Source of the DNA: Sympetrum striolatum
Lineage: Eukaryota > Arthropoda > Insecta > Odonata > Libellulidae
Direction of reading: 5' to 3'
NCBI GenBank assembly: GCA_947579665.1
Contig: OX388346.1
Span: 90,708,615 to 90,772,614 of the forward strand
Length of the DNA stretch: 64,000 nucleotides
Shown: positions 49,570 to 61,665 of the stretch, in pieces
Position numbering within the stretch: the stretch's first letter is position 1
Layout: each line of letters opens with the position of its first letter
The notes under the pieces: generated by a model
Seen by the model: only the letters and a program-made list of their open reading frames with translations
Told to the model about the DNA's origin: nothing
Databases searched by the model: none
Program-made: the position numbers and the translations under genes

Positions 49570-50334
49570 GACAAATTACATCTACATCTACATCAATACC
49601 CTACAAGGCGCTTTTCGGCGTGTGGCAGGTAGCAGGGGGGTTGCATGATACCGATTGTATCTTCCGAAAATGTAGTTTCCCTGAATTTATTATAGAATTT
49701 CCCTGAACTTATTAAGCAATCGCAGCCTAGCTTCCAATCTCCTTTCTTTCAAGGATTCCCAACCTACGTCTGAGAGCATTTTTGTAACGCTAGCTTTTCT
49801 ATCGTAGCATTTCTTAACAGAACGAACCGCTTTACGCTGCACTTTCTCGAGTTCGCGAGTATACGTTTCATCCGCCGGATCCCATATACTTGCCGAATAT
49901 TCCAGAAGGGGTCTGACCAAGGTAAAAAAACATCGCTCTCTCACCTTTTCATCGCATTTACTGACAATACTCTTTACAAATCCAAGCCTTTTACTTGCTT
50001 TGCCGCAGATTTCTCGAATAGGCGTGCTCCAATTTATTAGTAATTTTGATCCCGAGATATTCAACTGAATCTACTACTTTTATATTAATTCTATTAATTT
50101 TGTACGGGTGATTTGGAGGCAATTTTTTCTTTTCGAAGAAATTAACTACGGAGCATTTACCTACGTTAATATCTAATTCCCATTTTTCGCACCACCTTTG
50201 GATAAGGACTAAATCGTTTGAGAGAGATGTCCGGTCTTCCTCGTTTGTTATTTCCCTATATATAACCAAGTCATCAACATATATCCTCACATTGCTAACT
50301 ATCTCGTCACTCAAGTCATTGATATAAATACTGC
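49570..50334 (-). mobile_element. CR1/jockey-group non-LTR retrotransposon, 5'-truncated
   Basis: The coding part (annotated separately) is followed on the minus strand by a short 3' untranslated region containing CTGCCACACGCCGAAAAG. It ends in a GATGTA-type microsatellite tail (49576-49594, read as ATTACATCTACATCTACAT on plus). Simple hexamer-like tails of this kind are typical of CR1-group LINEs. The 5' end stops within the palm domain near 50334, so most of the polymerase, the endonuclease and ORF1 are missing, as expected for abortive target-primed reverse transcription. Related 3' end sequence is present at 26090-26270. Confidence 0.85.
49690..50334 (-). pseudogene. Reverse transcriptase fragment, frameshifted
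   Basis: Two overlapping minus-strand frames make up one broken protein. The first (50314 down to 49991) carries YVDD at 50270-50281, the catalytic palm motif usually written YxDD. It then has WCEKWELDINVGKC, the thumb-adjacent motif of LINE polymerases, and VEYLGIKI. INDLSDE precedes it at 50309-50326. The second frame (50064 down to 49690) continues with NWSTPIREICGKASKRLGF, SLVRPLLEYS-like and WESLKERRLEAR-like motifs of jockey/CR1 elements. The junction needs a one-base frameshift near 50035. It is a dead copy, since the upstream RT domains are absent. Confidence 0.9.
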
Positions 50335-51221
50335 GGAGAGAGTTTGAGATTTTAAAGATAAGTTAAATAAAAGAGGAATGATGCAAAGGAGAAGCTTGCA
50401 ATACATGCATCGGAAGAGGATTACAACGGCTGCCAAAATTTACAAGAAATAGGAAAAACTGAAAACAATGGAGAATATAAAGGAAAGATAAAATGTATTG
50501 GCAATCAATGGACAGTTTACAAGAAGAGATAAAAATTTATGTTCTGAATAAATTTAGATTGATATTATCTCTTAAATAGATTTACGCAATGGCAGTTAGT
50601 GCGTTACAGCAACATGATACCAAACTTAATTAGAGCATTTTAATATTTTCTTGTTAAAATGGAAAATAAATGTAAAAACGAGTTTGACAAATTCCTTAAA
50701 GATGTTTTCATTTATTAAAGCTTAAATGATGCTTTCTGAATGTATCAGATATAAGAGAACAAAGCCGCTTCAGATGAAAGAACGACTAAAAAAAAGAGCC
50801 GCTGAAATCCATGCAATTCATGGGCGGTGGAATTACGAAATTCATAAGAAACGCCTTCCTCTGCTGCAGTGAATCCATTTGATTTTTTAACTCAAAGCGG
50901 AAAATATGCACAGGATTCGCGCTCTTTGAAGAATAAAACGAAGGAGGAGAGATTCTTGCTAAGATAAGAAGATCTCGTCGTGAGGGTTTGCAGCAGGTGA
51001 ATAAGACATGTTTGAGCGAATATAAGTATCATTCCGCCCTCTATTCTCCACAGAAGGTGTCTCTCTCATGTATGAGAACATTTCCCTCGACTCAAAAAGA
51101 ATCCTCAAAAAACACTTATAATTAACTGAGAAGAACAGTTCTGGAGGTATATGGTGAATACCTTTGAGAGTAGTCCACATTTACAGTAGTTGCTGTATTT
51201 TTATAAGTGCTTCAACTGCTG
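50335..51221. other. Anonymous AT-rich DNA
   Basis: No frame or repeat recognised. The frame at 50959-51180 has no recognisable domain. Confidence 0.35.
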
Positions 51222-51312
51222 TGGTCAATTCCTACATATGGTTCCCTACCGGGAATCGAACCCGGGACCGCTTTCTCCAAAGGTGAACGGGCTACACACG
51301 ACTACCAACCCT
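51222..51312 (-). repeat. tRNA-derived SINE head
   Basis: On the minus strand the sequence GGTTGGTAGTCGTGTGTAGC leads to CCGGGTTCGATTCCCGG. That is a complete T-arm with a 5-bp stem and the B box GGTTCGATTCC. An A-box-like GTAGCCCGTTCA lies upstream at tRNA-like spacing. The 3' side continues GTAGGGAACC, but no matching acceptor stem is found at the 5' side, so it is not a functional tRNA gene. It is most likely the head of a tRNA-derived SINE whose body runs toward 51180. Confidence 0.55.
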
Positions 51313-54149
51313 ATCAATTGCTAAGCATACGAGTAAATTTAGTATTTCGAATATGTATTTATCACGTAATTTTTGAGCTCCTCAATCAATAGATTACAAT
51401 GACTTGACCATGAATGAAATGGAAAATAGGTTAGCAAAATAACTCTTTTGTTAGAAAGAGTTATTTTTCTAGCATTTTATAATAAAAGCAAATTAATAAA
51501 TCACTTTTGAAAGTAAAAAAATTGAAAATACACCTTGAATTGTATATATGATACATAAAAAACTTCTACCACAAACCTAAAATGAAATTAACCTATAATA
51601 AATACATCCTATAAAAAGAGAAAACCTAAATCATCAACCTAATCAGTTCATCCACGAAAATAACAATTTAATGATATATTCCTGTTTAGGAAATCAATGA
51701 CAAGTAGCCCAGACTAGTTATAATCTTATTATAATAACCCGACTTAATCTGACTTATTATAATAACCCGAAAAGTAGAAAGATCCGCAAAGAATACAATG
51801 CGGCAATTAATATTCACATTTCTCAACTTAACGACTTCTGATCACGAGATATCACTGCGAGGAGTATTGCTGTAATATTAATTCATGCATTAAGATAGTA
51901 CGTCTCACAAAAAATAAATTACAAGAGCCTCCAATAGAAGAAAGAAAAGATTATGATTTAAGGTCTATAAATCAATGGTAACATTGCAGACCTTAAGGAG
52001 CAAGAATTAGTTTAATTAAGCGAGTAAAACGTTAAAAAATTACTTTTTGTGACTTAAATTGATTCTAGATTCGGCCATTTTTTTCTAGTGAATTTTTCGT
52101 TTTATTTAAATGAGGTTTCCTTGCGTATAAGAGAATGTACTTTTGGAGTCTAGGTAAATGAAAGAATATCAGTAAATGACTGCTACTAATATTTACTATT
52201 TACTAAAAGTTCTCTTTATGGTCAGCATTATTGGGATAAAAAAGCAGGTTAAAGTTTAAAGGATGATATCTGCATTGAATAATGTCTTGTATTCAATTTT
52301 TAGATAAGGTTTAAACAATTCTTGGTAGCATCATCTTTCCATCGGGATTGAAATTGTAATCAAATATAAGAACTGATTATTATTAAAAAAAAAATCACTT
52401 GTAACTACAAGTCCATCTTTAGTGTCAAGAAAAACAACTGAAAAGCAGAAAAGATATCTTCGAAACAGTTTAATTGAGACTTTTAAGATTAATTAAACAA
52501 GAGGGTAAATCATCAATCAAGGAATTAAATATTTTCGGCTGAAAAATGTTGTTCCAGGGCGGAAAAAGATGGAGATCGTCAATCTGAGCTGCAAATAATG
52601 CTTTGGTAAATGAATGGAGAGCTAAATGACAAATGCGATGAGGCACAATGGACCAAATTCCGGCGGATGAGAAAAAAATGATGAAAGGCCAAAAGCAGAA
52701 TAAATCAATCTGGTCTGGACAGAGAACACCCGTTTAGAAAACAAAGAGAGATAGAGCATGAACAGCTAAACTTTCGAATACATCAAGTTAACGCAAAAAG
52801 ACGAGGTTCATTATTCTTAGGAGAAAAGAAAATTGTTTTAATGAAAGCATATTTTGCTGGTAGGTAATCGGCTGAAAATATATGTTCTTTCACTAAAAAT
52901 GTTAACCTCGATCTTGAAAGCTTTACATCCCAATCATATAGAGTATAACAGAGCATATATGTAGATATCCTATGAGTGAATGAAATAAAGAATAAATTTC
53001 TCCGAGGAAGAATCTGAAAGATCGCAACTGTAAAAAACTTAATCTTTGCATTTAACATTAGAATTGAAATCTTCCTACTTAACCGAGCTCAAGATATGAG
53101 ATGGAATCTCTGTTTGCTAACAGATTATATTTCTCAATAATATTCAATGGTGAATCATTTAATATATGCTACTTTTCATCAACTAAAGTATTGCAGAGGG
53201 AACTTCTCATCAATAGGCGAAAGACGACTTAGGAATGGTGACATGGTTAAAGGAGAGAAGCACTGGTCACCAAATCGAATCATTTGTATTAGATGAAAGA
53301 CAAAACGAAATGTCAAAGGAATGTTCATATATATTATGTTATCAATGATTTCAACGAATGATAAGGATATCGTACTTCTTCAATAGAAAAATTAAACTTT
53401 TCAGTAATAGGGTGCGACATCTCTATAATTTGTTGAGTAGATAGAGCTTTACGTCATTAACGCAGCAACTGTTGAATTTGGTAATGATTAATTTTAAAAT
53501 AAAAACAATTACAGATATCGAAAAAATAATATTTCAACATCAGAAGTTTCTAATAAGACGGGCTATTGGAAGGAGCTTTTACAAATGTTTAACCCCACGT
53601 AACTTCTTGGGGACACTCTCAGTAACAAAAGCATTATTCCCTATAAGAAATAGGTTCCAACGAATTTCGAGTAGCCAAATTAAGTTTTCTGGTGCCTCGG
53701 CATTTGAAGGCAGTTGAATTTTACATAAGTAAGAAGACTCGTTCTGACAAATTTAAATTAGCAAAAATCATATTTTTTGGTGTATAGGAGTCTAAGGGCA
53801 GTTGCATTTTGCATTAGTAACTAGACATTTATTTTTTATCCATTTCTACGTTGTCCTACTTTCCACTTTGTATATACTTTCACACGCAAAACGGAAATTT
53901 GCTACATCTGTTTCATTTCCATTAATACATCAGGTTACATTATAAAATTACATAAAGCTTTTTATAACATTTCATCTGTGTCAGTGACGTCAATTTCCTA
54001 TTTAATACCAAAACCTTTTTGGAAACATTCCTTGCCAACAGTTGGCTATTGTTTTAGTAAAAAAATAGAACAAACAATAGAAGCAAAGCACTGACACACG
54101 TTTCAGCACATTCACCTCCATCAACCAAACGAAATCGAGAGATACATTA
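51313..54149. other. Anonymous AT-rich DNA with a short tandem duplication
   Basis: No gene recognised. An old duplication lies at 53685-53830. The 81-codon frame at 53472-53717 begins with a non-ATG codon and overlaps that duplication. Confidence 0.35.
53685..53830 (+). repeat. Diverged tandem duplication, about 88-bp period
   Basis: TTTTCTGGTGCCTCGG...GGCAGTTGAATTTTACAT near 53685-53730 is echoed by TTTTTTGGTGTATAGG...GGCAGTTGCATTTTGCAT near 53773-53815. Order and spacing are kept, with many substitutions. Confidence 0.5.
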
Positions 54150-54730
54150 CCTCCGAGAAACTTTCGTTCCCCAAAGGTGCGCGATGCGATTCGAACAACA
54201 TTCCGACTCTCTCAAGAACCTGAAAACGATCTCCGAGACCGATTATTATAATTTGGAACGAACTTGATGCGATGAGAACACGGAGCTAATTCGTGAGGAG
54301 AAAATGCTTCTCACGGAATACAAACCAAGGCCGACAGAGTTCGAAGCACGAAAACATCGTTACGTCGCCGATGCCTCGATCGGCCACAAAACACGGCGAA
54401 AAATCAACTTAAAAATTTAAAGCTGTCTGGATTGGACTTGCGCCATTGATTGCGAATCGCTGCGAAGTCATTCGGGTCACGTAATAAACTGGTAGTAAAA
54501 ATTCAGGTCACGATGGGTACGTGAGCAAAATATGAAGAGAAGCATATTTTGCCACCCATAAGCGCCCCCACACTTAAACGTACGCTGAAGTTTCTTTTAA
54601 ATGCGCCGTATCGCTCAATTTTGTGGGAATTTCTCACAGTCCCCGACGAATATATCACCGTTTAACGTCACTTGAGATAAATCAATTCGATTTTGCGCGT
54701 GAATGAATCACACGCCATTATAATGCACTC
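54150..54730. other. CpG-rich island
   Basis: CG dinucleotides are dense over nearly 600 bases (for example TGCGCGATGCGATTCG near 54178 and CGTCGCCGATGCCTCGATCG near 54363). There is no open frame of useful length and no tRNA. The stretch is the longest CpG-rich island in the window, so it is a reasonable candidate for promoter or enhancer sequence, without direct evidence. Confidence 0.3.
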
Positions 54731-54896
54731 GGATTTTTCCCTGCGTTCATGTGTGTAGGTCTCATGATAAATGCCTCTGATAGTGGTTGCTAATAATATG
54801 TAATTTTATAGAGGTTGTTGTTCTTTTAAGATGTTGATGGTGGTTGCCATATGGCAGATGGTTGTTTATAGCTTCAAGTCATAGAGATTGCATTGT

Positions 54897-55200
54897 ATAA
54901 TAATAATAATAATAATAACAATAATCCATTAATAATCCATTTGTAATATCTGTTGAAGGATTGATGACCAACAATTTTAGTAAAAATATGGAGAAAATTG
55001 GATTAGAGGAATATACCATCGATGAGGCACAGAAAGCAGTATTACTGCAAACATGTCACATTGTGCGCAATTTCCTCAGTAATTGATAGTAAGATCGCAT
55101 GGGTTAGGGTGAATTCTCTATCTTTGTCCTAACCATCTATGGACAGGTGATTTTTTTCCTGCTGAGAAAGTGCAAAAACTCAAATAATAATAATAATAAT
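54897..55200 (+). mobile_element. R2/R4-group retrotransposon tail in a TAA microsatellite
   Basis: The unit begins right after a TAA/AAT run (54897-54919) and ends in a second AAT run (55182-55199). Between them lies the end of a retrotransposon open frame (54925-55086), then about 95 bp of 3' untranslated sequence. R4-clade elements of the Dong type are known to insert into TAA repeats, and the arrangement here fits that. The copy is heavily 5'-truncated. The clade assignment is inference from the peptide tail and the insertion site. Confidence 0.55.
54925..55086 (+). pseudogene. C-terminal end of a non-LTR retrotransposon polyprotein
   Basis: The frame is open from 54925 to a stop at 55084-55086, about 53 codons. 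It contains NMEKIGLEEYTIDEAQKAVL followed by a segment ending CHIVRNFLSN. The pattern of a short amphipathic stretch, then Q-K-x-x-L-L-x-x-x-x-I-x-R-x-x-L at the very C-terminus, is one I associate with the tail of R2/R4-group and related LINE proteins, downstream of the endonuclease. VISVEGLMTNNF just upstream also fits that family's layout. No catalytic residues remain. Confidence 0.5.
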
Positions 55201-55400
55201 AAAAGGACTTTATTAGGGCGAGATTGAGAGTGGGAAGTCTTTTCTTACATCTAACCCTTCGTCGTATGAGAAATGAATGGAAATAGCTTGCAAAAGAAGA
55301 AATCTACTGTGATGATTAAAAAGCCTAGGCTAAGAGCTTAGGAAAAATGTCCACTGCAGGAAAACACTCACTAGAAATGGAGTGTGAAAAACCTACGAAG
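55201..55400. repeat. Dispersed repeat beginning at the AAT run
   Basis: ACTTTATTAGGGCGAGATTG at 55206-55225 is matched at 62912-62930 (CTTTATTAGGCGAGATTG), and in both places it follows a TAA-type microsatellite. The part near 55340-55395 is shared with 45800-45855. Together these define a dispersed repeat with a TAA-rich end of unknown class. The R4-like element apparently used its TAA run as a target. Confidence 0.55.
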
Positions 55401-58400
55401 CCTACAGATAGATAGCTACATTTGATGATGAAAATAGGTTAAAAGAGTTATAAAAGACAAGAAGAATAATTTCTATCTAATATCTAATAACTATCGTTTG
55501 TACTGTTGAGAAATGATCTGATGGAGAAATAATAAGAAAGTAACTGATATGTTTTAATAGCACAGCAACACCAAAAAATGTATGTATATATAATTTAATT
55601 CTGTATTTTTGAAAATTATTGCCGAAATAATTCGCACGAGTTAACGAAATTTCATAATTTTCCTATTTATCTGTTCAATAATTGATAAATACTTTAAAAT
55701 TCAAAAAGAAAAGGTATAAGACTAATTCAACACTACACCCTCTAAGATTAGAAAAAACAGATAAATACTAAAAATAAGATCAAGCAGACACCGCATTACC
55801 TTAATTTCAACTTCAAAAGAATATTTTTCAAGGAATGAAAATATTCACGACGCATTACAGGTAAAATTCCGCAAAAGCAACATTTTTCAATTAAAATTCA
55901 GCCTTCGGTTTATATTTGCCTTTACCTTCTTAAAGCGTGAGTTGACATCATCTATGCATAAATAGTACATATAACGATTGCGTTATCGCTTCTATAATAG
56001 TAATTAGTAATAGTAATAATAGTATATAATAAAAGTAATTTCTTCATAAATGTTTCTCTCACGGACTCATAAATGCCGGCAAACTTTTATTTGTATATTA
56101 TAATTACATTTTAACGACTCTTACTAAAATAGATTGAATAATTTTACCAGTAATTCAAAAAGGAAAAATCCGTACAAATAAATAATTCGATATTTAATAC
56201 TTTACAGTAAAAGGGAATTTCTCCAGAGTAGAAACAATCTCCTTCCAATTAGTCGAATTCCGTTACTCGGAGATAAACGAGTGAGAGATCGGACCTCAAA
56301 AGAAAAAAAAGCTCTCTCCCTTCGGTTCGGACACAATCCGAAACCTAAAGGTTAACTCCATTTCACTCGGGGGCAAACGTTTCCCATGGGACTGCGAATT
56401 ATTGGGCGGAGAAATCGTCGACCTATGACAAATTAACGCATTATTTGTCAGCCAGACCTCCTCCAGCTGTGTTTGAGGATCACACTTTCATCCGCAGCGA
56501 AAGTCATTTACCCGGAAAAGGGCCCGTATATGAATCGCGTTAAAGCGTTACCATGCGGTACTTCAATACAAACACTGTTTCAGACGTGGACGAAAATATC
56601 CGAGGATTTCATGAAATTCGTAACTCCTTCATACACAATATTTCGACTATTTCCATCAGTGAACCTGCTATGGGTACTCGGTATCTTTCATCATTTCCAA
56701 ATAAATAACATTGGGAAACTCTAAAATCCATCTTCACATAATCCTATAATATTCAATCGAGCAATTGATTACTAGCAGTTACTTATTAAACGTAACACTT
56801 TCGTGCTACTTCACGCTATTATATTTGTGCACCACTTTTCCAGATTTTGTATTTTGTTATTATTTATTATTTTATTACGTGCTTAAGTGCGTACTTAAGA
56901 CGTATAGCTTCTTAATTTGTTAATGCAATGCCTGCGAGAATAATTTGAAAGGACTTCCATCCTGTCTTTTGGTGACTAACGGACAATTTGAAATATTAAG
57001 TCGCTTAGCCGCACCTTCGTCGTCATCGCCTGGCGAGAAAGACAAAAAGTAACGTAGAAATAAATACATGAATTCAGTATTTACAACAACCACGATGAAA
57101 AAAGGAAACGGGACGATGAAGAAATATTACAAATAAAAAAAAACTCTGTTGGCTTTCAATCAGAATTGAAGATGTCCCATAATATACAACTTAGGAGAAT
57201 GATTCGAAACAAGAGTCTACGAAACTACCGCGACTACCATCAGTGGTATAGGATGTGGGATGTTCAATCAAATGAAATGGAAGGCACATAATCTTACGGT
57301 ATAAATTGAGCGAACAGGTTTGATTTTACGGAGAAAATGTATGTGCATAGAAACATACATATACCACAGAAAAATGCATCTTGATCGGTTAGGATAACGG
57401 TGCCTTGCTGTATTTTCATCAACTCTATTTATCCCAAAAAAAGAAACAAAGTTCTAAATCAGGTCTCTTGTGCAGATAAGAATTAACCACTTTTGTTGCG
57501 TAAATATACAACATAGAGGAGCTGCTTGCTCACAAGTTGTTTGAAATCATTCGACGACAAATCTTACTTATGACGCAGTCGATAAAGGTAAAATATCGGC
57601 GTCACCATGGCGACAGGGTCCAACGAGAGTGTCTGATGATGGAGAAGGATGTTGTGGAAAGAAAACGCAATTTCGCCTAATGAAATCGAGTTTGCTTGCT
57701 TTTAATTAACAACAGCCCCTGCGGAGTTGGAGTTATTATTCAGTCCTCGCACGAATTTTTCCTCCTCCAGCAAATTTCGAGATTAAATACAGTTTGGATT
57801 GACCACATATGAACCTCATCTTCTCCTCTTTGGAAAATGCCCGCCAAAATAGTGATAATTTGTACTAGAGAGCTTCGGTCATCATAAAACTGTATGAACA
57901 ATCCATTTATTCTCTTATTATTACCAAAAACTTACAATACAAAAAGAATTAGTTAGAAGTTATACTGCATGAAAAATACTCTTCATAAAAAAGGTCAATG
58001 AAACTAATATAAATCTGAAAAAAAGGCAATTACATTCATCGTAAGAAAATATTGTAATAAAACAAACCCTCTGTCAAAAGTTATTGCTGAATGGAACAGC
58101 TTAAGAACGGTACATTAGACCATATCTGAGGAAAACTATATTTAATTTGAGCTCAACTGAATAAGCAGGTCAGCAACTTTGCATTTCATCTTCATTGTGG
58201 TTTAATTGGCGATGGTGATGAAAAAACGAAATATCTAGTATATATCACGATTTATAAATTATTAAATGAGTCAAATAACTATTTTAAATTGCAAAAGCAA
58301 ATTTTGTGATAAAAAAGGTTAATTACATCCGCACTATTCATGCATGTTATATGTCAGAAACCTACGCATCAACATAATTCTATTATTATAGAATTTTATT

Positions 58401-59403
58401 CGACGAAATTAAGAATTGGAAATCCCATTCTCCACTTAAGGATGTTAAGGATTATCTTAGAAGGCGAAAATAATCATATCAAGTGAAATCTAATGAATAA
58501 TAATTCCATAAATGTTTAAAGCATGATTGTTTTCCCAGTGATGCAATAGTAAACAAGACATGAATTTTAAACATTAGCTGTAGAACATCTGTCAGACGCC
58601 TGATTTACTATTTACTATGGCTTCCAGTTAGTACGATAGAGATAAAAAGCCTGAATGAAAATGCACTTAATTCTTCTAAATAACCAAAGGTAATTAGATC
58701 AATAGAAATGATGACCGACTTATAAACTCCGTAATAGTGCAGTCACAAACGCGATATCATAAATTTCCCCATTTTCCGAGGCGCATTTCCTTGGAAAAAT
58801 AACGTAAAATAAAGACATTTCGAGAAACATCACATTCGCTCGATGTTCTTTTGGAAGCGTCGAAAGCAAAACCCTTTTCCTTTCGAGAAAACGGCAGGAG
58901 ATCAAGTTCGGAAAGAGTCAATGTTTGAGTTCCCATTGGAAATCCCTACGATAAGGGACCCGATTTCTAGGGGAGGCTCCTGCAGAAGTCAAATTAAGCG
59001 CACTTCTCCAATTTGAGAAGACTCAGCTCAGCGTGAAGAGCTAATGGTGTCATAACTTCTGTGCAAAGAAAATTAAGTTGAAACAGATAAACAAAACCAT
59101 TAGAGCGGAAACACTGAACTCTTTCCTGTTTTAGTTCGAATTCTATGATATAATTTCACACATCACTGACCTCTGTGTAGCGCGAATAGTTAATTTGCGA
59201 TATAAGTGTAGCAAAAGCTCAGTTTTCAAAAATCAAGTGTGCGAAATATTGTATAAAAATAAAAGAAGATGTGTCGCCGCAGCTTAGTTTATTTTTTATG
59301 CAGTAAATATCGACAGAAATGAATCTGAACCCTCACTTCCAATTTAATAGTCGACTGAATGAGTTTATTCGCTTAGTGACTTCTTTATAAACCAACGTGC
59401 ATG
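55401..59403. other. Anonymous DNA
   Basis: No gene or repeat recognised over about 4 kb. A CpG-richer patch at 56220-56560 contains the start of an 83-codon frame (56473-56724) that has a non-ATG start and no recognisable domain. A 61-codon minus frame at 58720-58905 is likewise unassigned. Confidence 0.35.
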
Positions 59404-59979
59404 TGTAAATCGGCGTGGCCGATGAATTGATCCGGGGGGAATTCATACGCGGAAAAATTTGTACGCGGGAAATTCGTACGCGGGGAATTGATCTCCCGAC
59501 AGATTGGTATTCAGGGAATTGATCCCCCGCGCTGATGTTGTACTACTGTTATTCAGTCTTATGTTAATCTACACGCCCTGATTATTGGTTAATGTTATAA
59601 ATAAATTAACCGGAGGGTTGGGTTGGTAGTACCCACGAACTTAGAAAGTATAGGACTGGAAACTGCTGACATTTCTTGGTTCCCTCAATGTCCGCAGCCC
59701 CGAGATGACAGCACTGAAGTTCGTCCTTTGAAACCATAATCTTATATGGAGTAAACGGTGAAAAAGCACGATTATGATACATTTGTAATAAAGAGTAATA
59801 TTTACCAAAGATGGAATTATGAGTAATTATTTTCTCCATCAATAGGTACTTTTAAATTGAATACAAAACATTTGAATAAGATGGATTAATTAGCAAATCC
59901 GAAGAATAGGTGCAAAACACAGGTAACTTTGTCGTCGTAAAAACATTATTCGTAAATCACTGAAATGCGATGAACCGTA

Positions 59980-60798
59980 CCGTAGAATGGGGTGACTTTG
60001 GCCGTTTTTTAGATTAATTTAAATATTTCTGTATTCAGTTGCATTCTCTATGCTCAGAAAATTTAATTACATGAAGGTAATTCTTATTCATTTAAATAGT
60101 ATCTAAAAATTTTTGTTTGCTTGTTTGTTTAAAAAATAAAGTGCCTTAGGCACCCCAACTGATGGGGTGACTTCGGCCACTAAATATGTTTCCTAAATAT
60201 CGCCTATAAAATTAACTATATGACTAATATTACGACCATTAATATATATTAAAATCTTTAAATTATTATAATATTCAATCTTTGTTTAATAGGTACTGAG
60301 ATAAGAAGTTATTGACTCATAATAACGTTTTTCCACTTAATTTAAACATTTTCAAAAGAAAAATACATTTTTTACATTCTTAAATTTTTTTCCTCCAAAA
60401 AAAAAAAGAATAAAAAATTCTTGAAGAAAACTTCTACTCACTGTCACTCGAACCCTTTTAATTTTTTTTCAAGCCTTAGAGTCAGTGTTTTGTTTCTACT
60501 AATGAATCGAAGCACGAAGAAGCACTGTTTGGCCTCCAATTGTCTTCAAATGTTTCCCATCTTGCTGAGTGTTACTGAGAGAAGTTAACAGACTGAGGTT
60601 TAGTAGACTTGTCTCGAGAATGCACGATTTTCAATTTAGTTCCCAATGACAATTGTACCGTCAATATTGCACGGAGCAAGACGGATTTAAATTCTAAAGG
60701 GCAGGAAAAAATAGCTACTTTGTGAAATTTCAGATATTGTACTACAATTTTACAATTTGTGGAGTAGTGCACGCGGGGCCGAAGTCACCTTTCTACAG
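59980..60798. mobile_element. TA-flanked element nested in P-like copy 2
   Basis: The ends CCGTAGAATGGGGTGACTTT (59980-59999) and GAAGTCACCTTTCTACAG (60781-60798) are inverted and flanked by TA (59978-59979 and 60799-60800). An internal GGGGTGACTTCGGCC recurs at 60164-60178. It is about 160 bp shorter than its counterpart in copy 1 because of internal deletion, mostly near 60505-60520 and 60690-60720. Non-coding. Confidence 0.6.
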
Positions 60799-60959
60799 TA
60801 ACGTTGCTGTAAGTTGGAAAGTGCGACCACGTTGTGTGAGTTGGAGATCTTCATTGTCGTTACTGCGCTTTAAGACTTTTTATATATTTTAAGATATCCT
60901 TAAGGTATCCTTAATCTTAAAAATGCCTAGTCATCGTTGTACTGCACCAGATAAAGTAA

Positions 60960-61637
60960 CAGAGCAAGTGTGCTGTTTTCCAGGCAGCATTAATTCATCC
61001 GGGGGCATTCTCTAGCCATCCAGTAGCAAAGTTGACAAATATGAAAAGTATGGGGGGTTTGGTTCATCCTAATGTAAACCTTCATACTTTCATCCTCAAA
61101 GTGGAAGAACAATTTGTAAAGCACTGTGAGTCAAATGATGTGCTTGAGTGCATAATTACAGAGTTATTTGAAGGTGATGAAGAGATAACTTTTCCATGCT
61201 TTGAGCACGGAAGTGAAATCATAGCATATGTAATAAAATATTATGTAACTATGAGGATTAGACAGCATGCAAAGTTTATAAATTTAAAGAAAGTGGATCG
61301 AAAAGGAAAATTGCGAAACTGTCTAAAACTTAATGTTTGGTCAATACATTTTATATACCACTCTATCCTTTATGTTTGTATGTTGTATAACCTAACTTCA
61401 CATTTCAGCCTCCTCAAGATAAAATGCAGTCCACGCCAGTCATTAAAATTTGATACTATTGGATTTATGTATGTTTCAACAATATTTGACCGTTTACTCA
61501 TTTCGTGGAGACTATTTCTCGGAACTTCGATTTTTTTTCAGGAAATGTGTATACGAGGGTGGTCTGAAAAGTTTCTGACCCCAGATTTTTCAGACATCTT
61601 CAGAAAATTTTCAGAAAACATGTCAAGATATGTTTAA
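60960..61637 (+). pseudogene. P/THAP9-type transposase C-terminal fragment, copy 2
   Basis: The frame is open from after a stop at 60957-60959 to 61637. The transposase-like part carries MGGLVHPNVNLHTFILKVEE and FEHGSEIIAYVIKYYVTMRI and ends near 61345. The rest is read-through into non-coding sequence and the mariner MITE, which explains the greater length (201 codons from 61032). Compared with copy 1 the residues are largely conserved, but both lack the central domain. The upstream ATG frame at 60923 (MPSHRCTAPDK) is broken by a stop near 61012. Confidence 0.55.
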
Positions 61638-61665
61638 ATGTCGGAAACTTTTCAGACCACCCATG
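61554..61665. mobile_element. Mariner-type MITE nested in P-like copy 2
   Basis: The 112-bp unit has inverted arms GGGTGGTCTGAAAAGTTTC (from 61557) and GAAACTTTTCAGACCACCC (to 61662). It is flanked by TA at 61552-61553 and 61666-61667. The right flank is intact here, unlike in copy 1. Confidence 0.8.

Noticed and set aside
51222..51312. Functional tRNA gene
   Set aside because: T-arm and B box are good, but there is no matching 7-bp acceptor stem and no credible anticodon arm.
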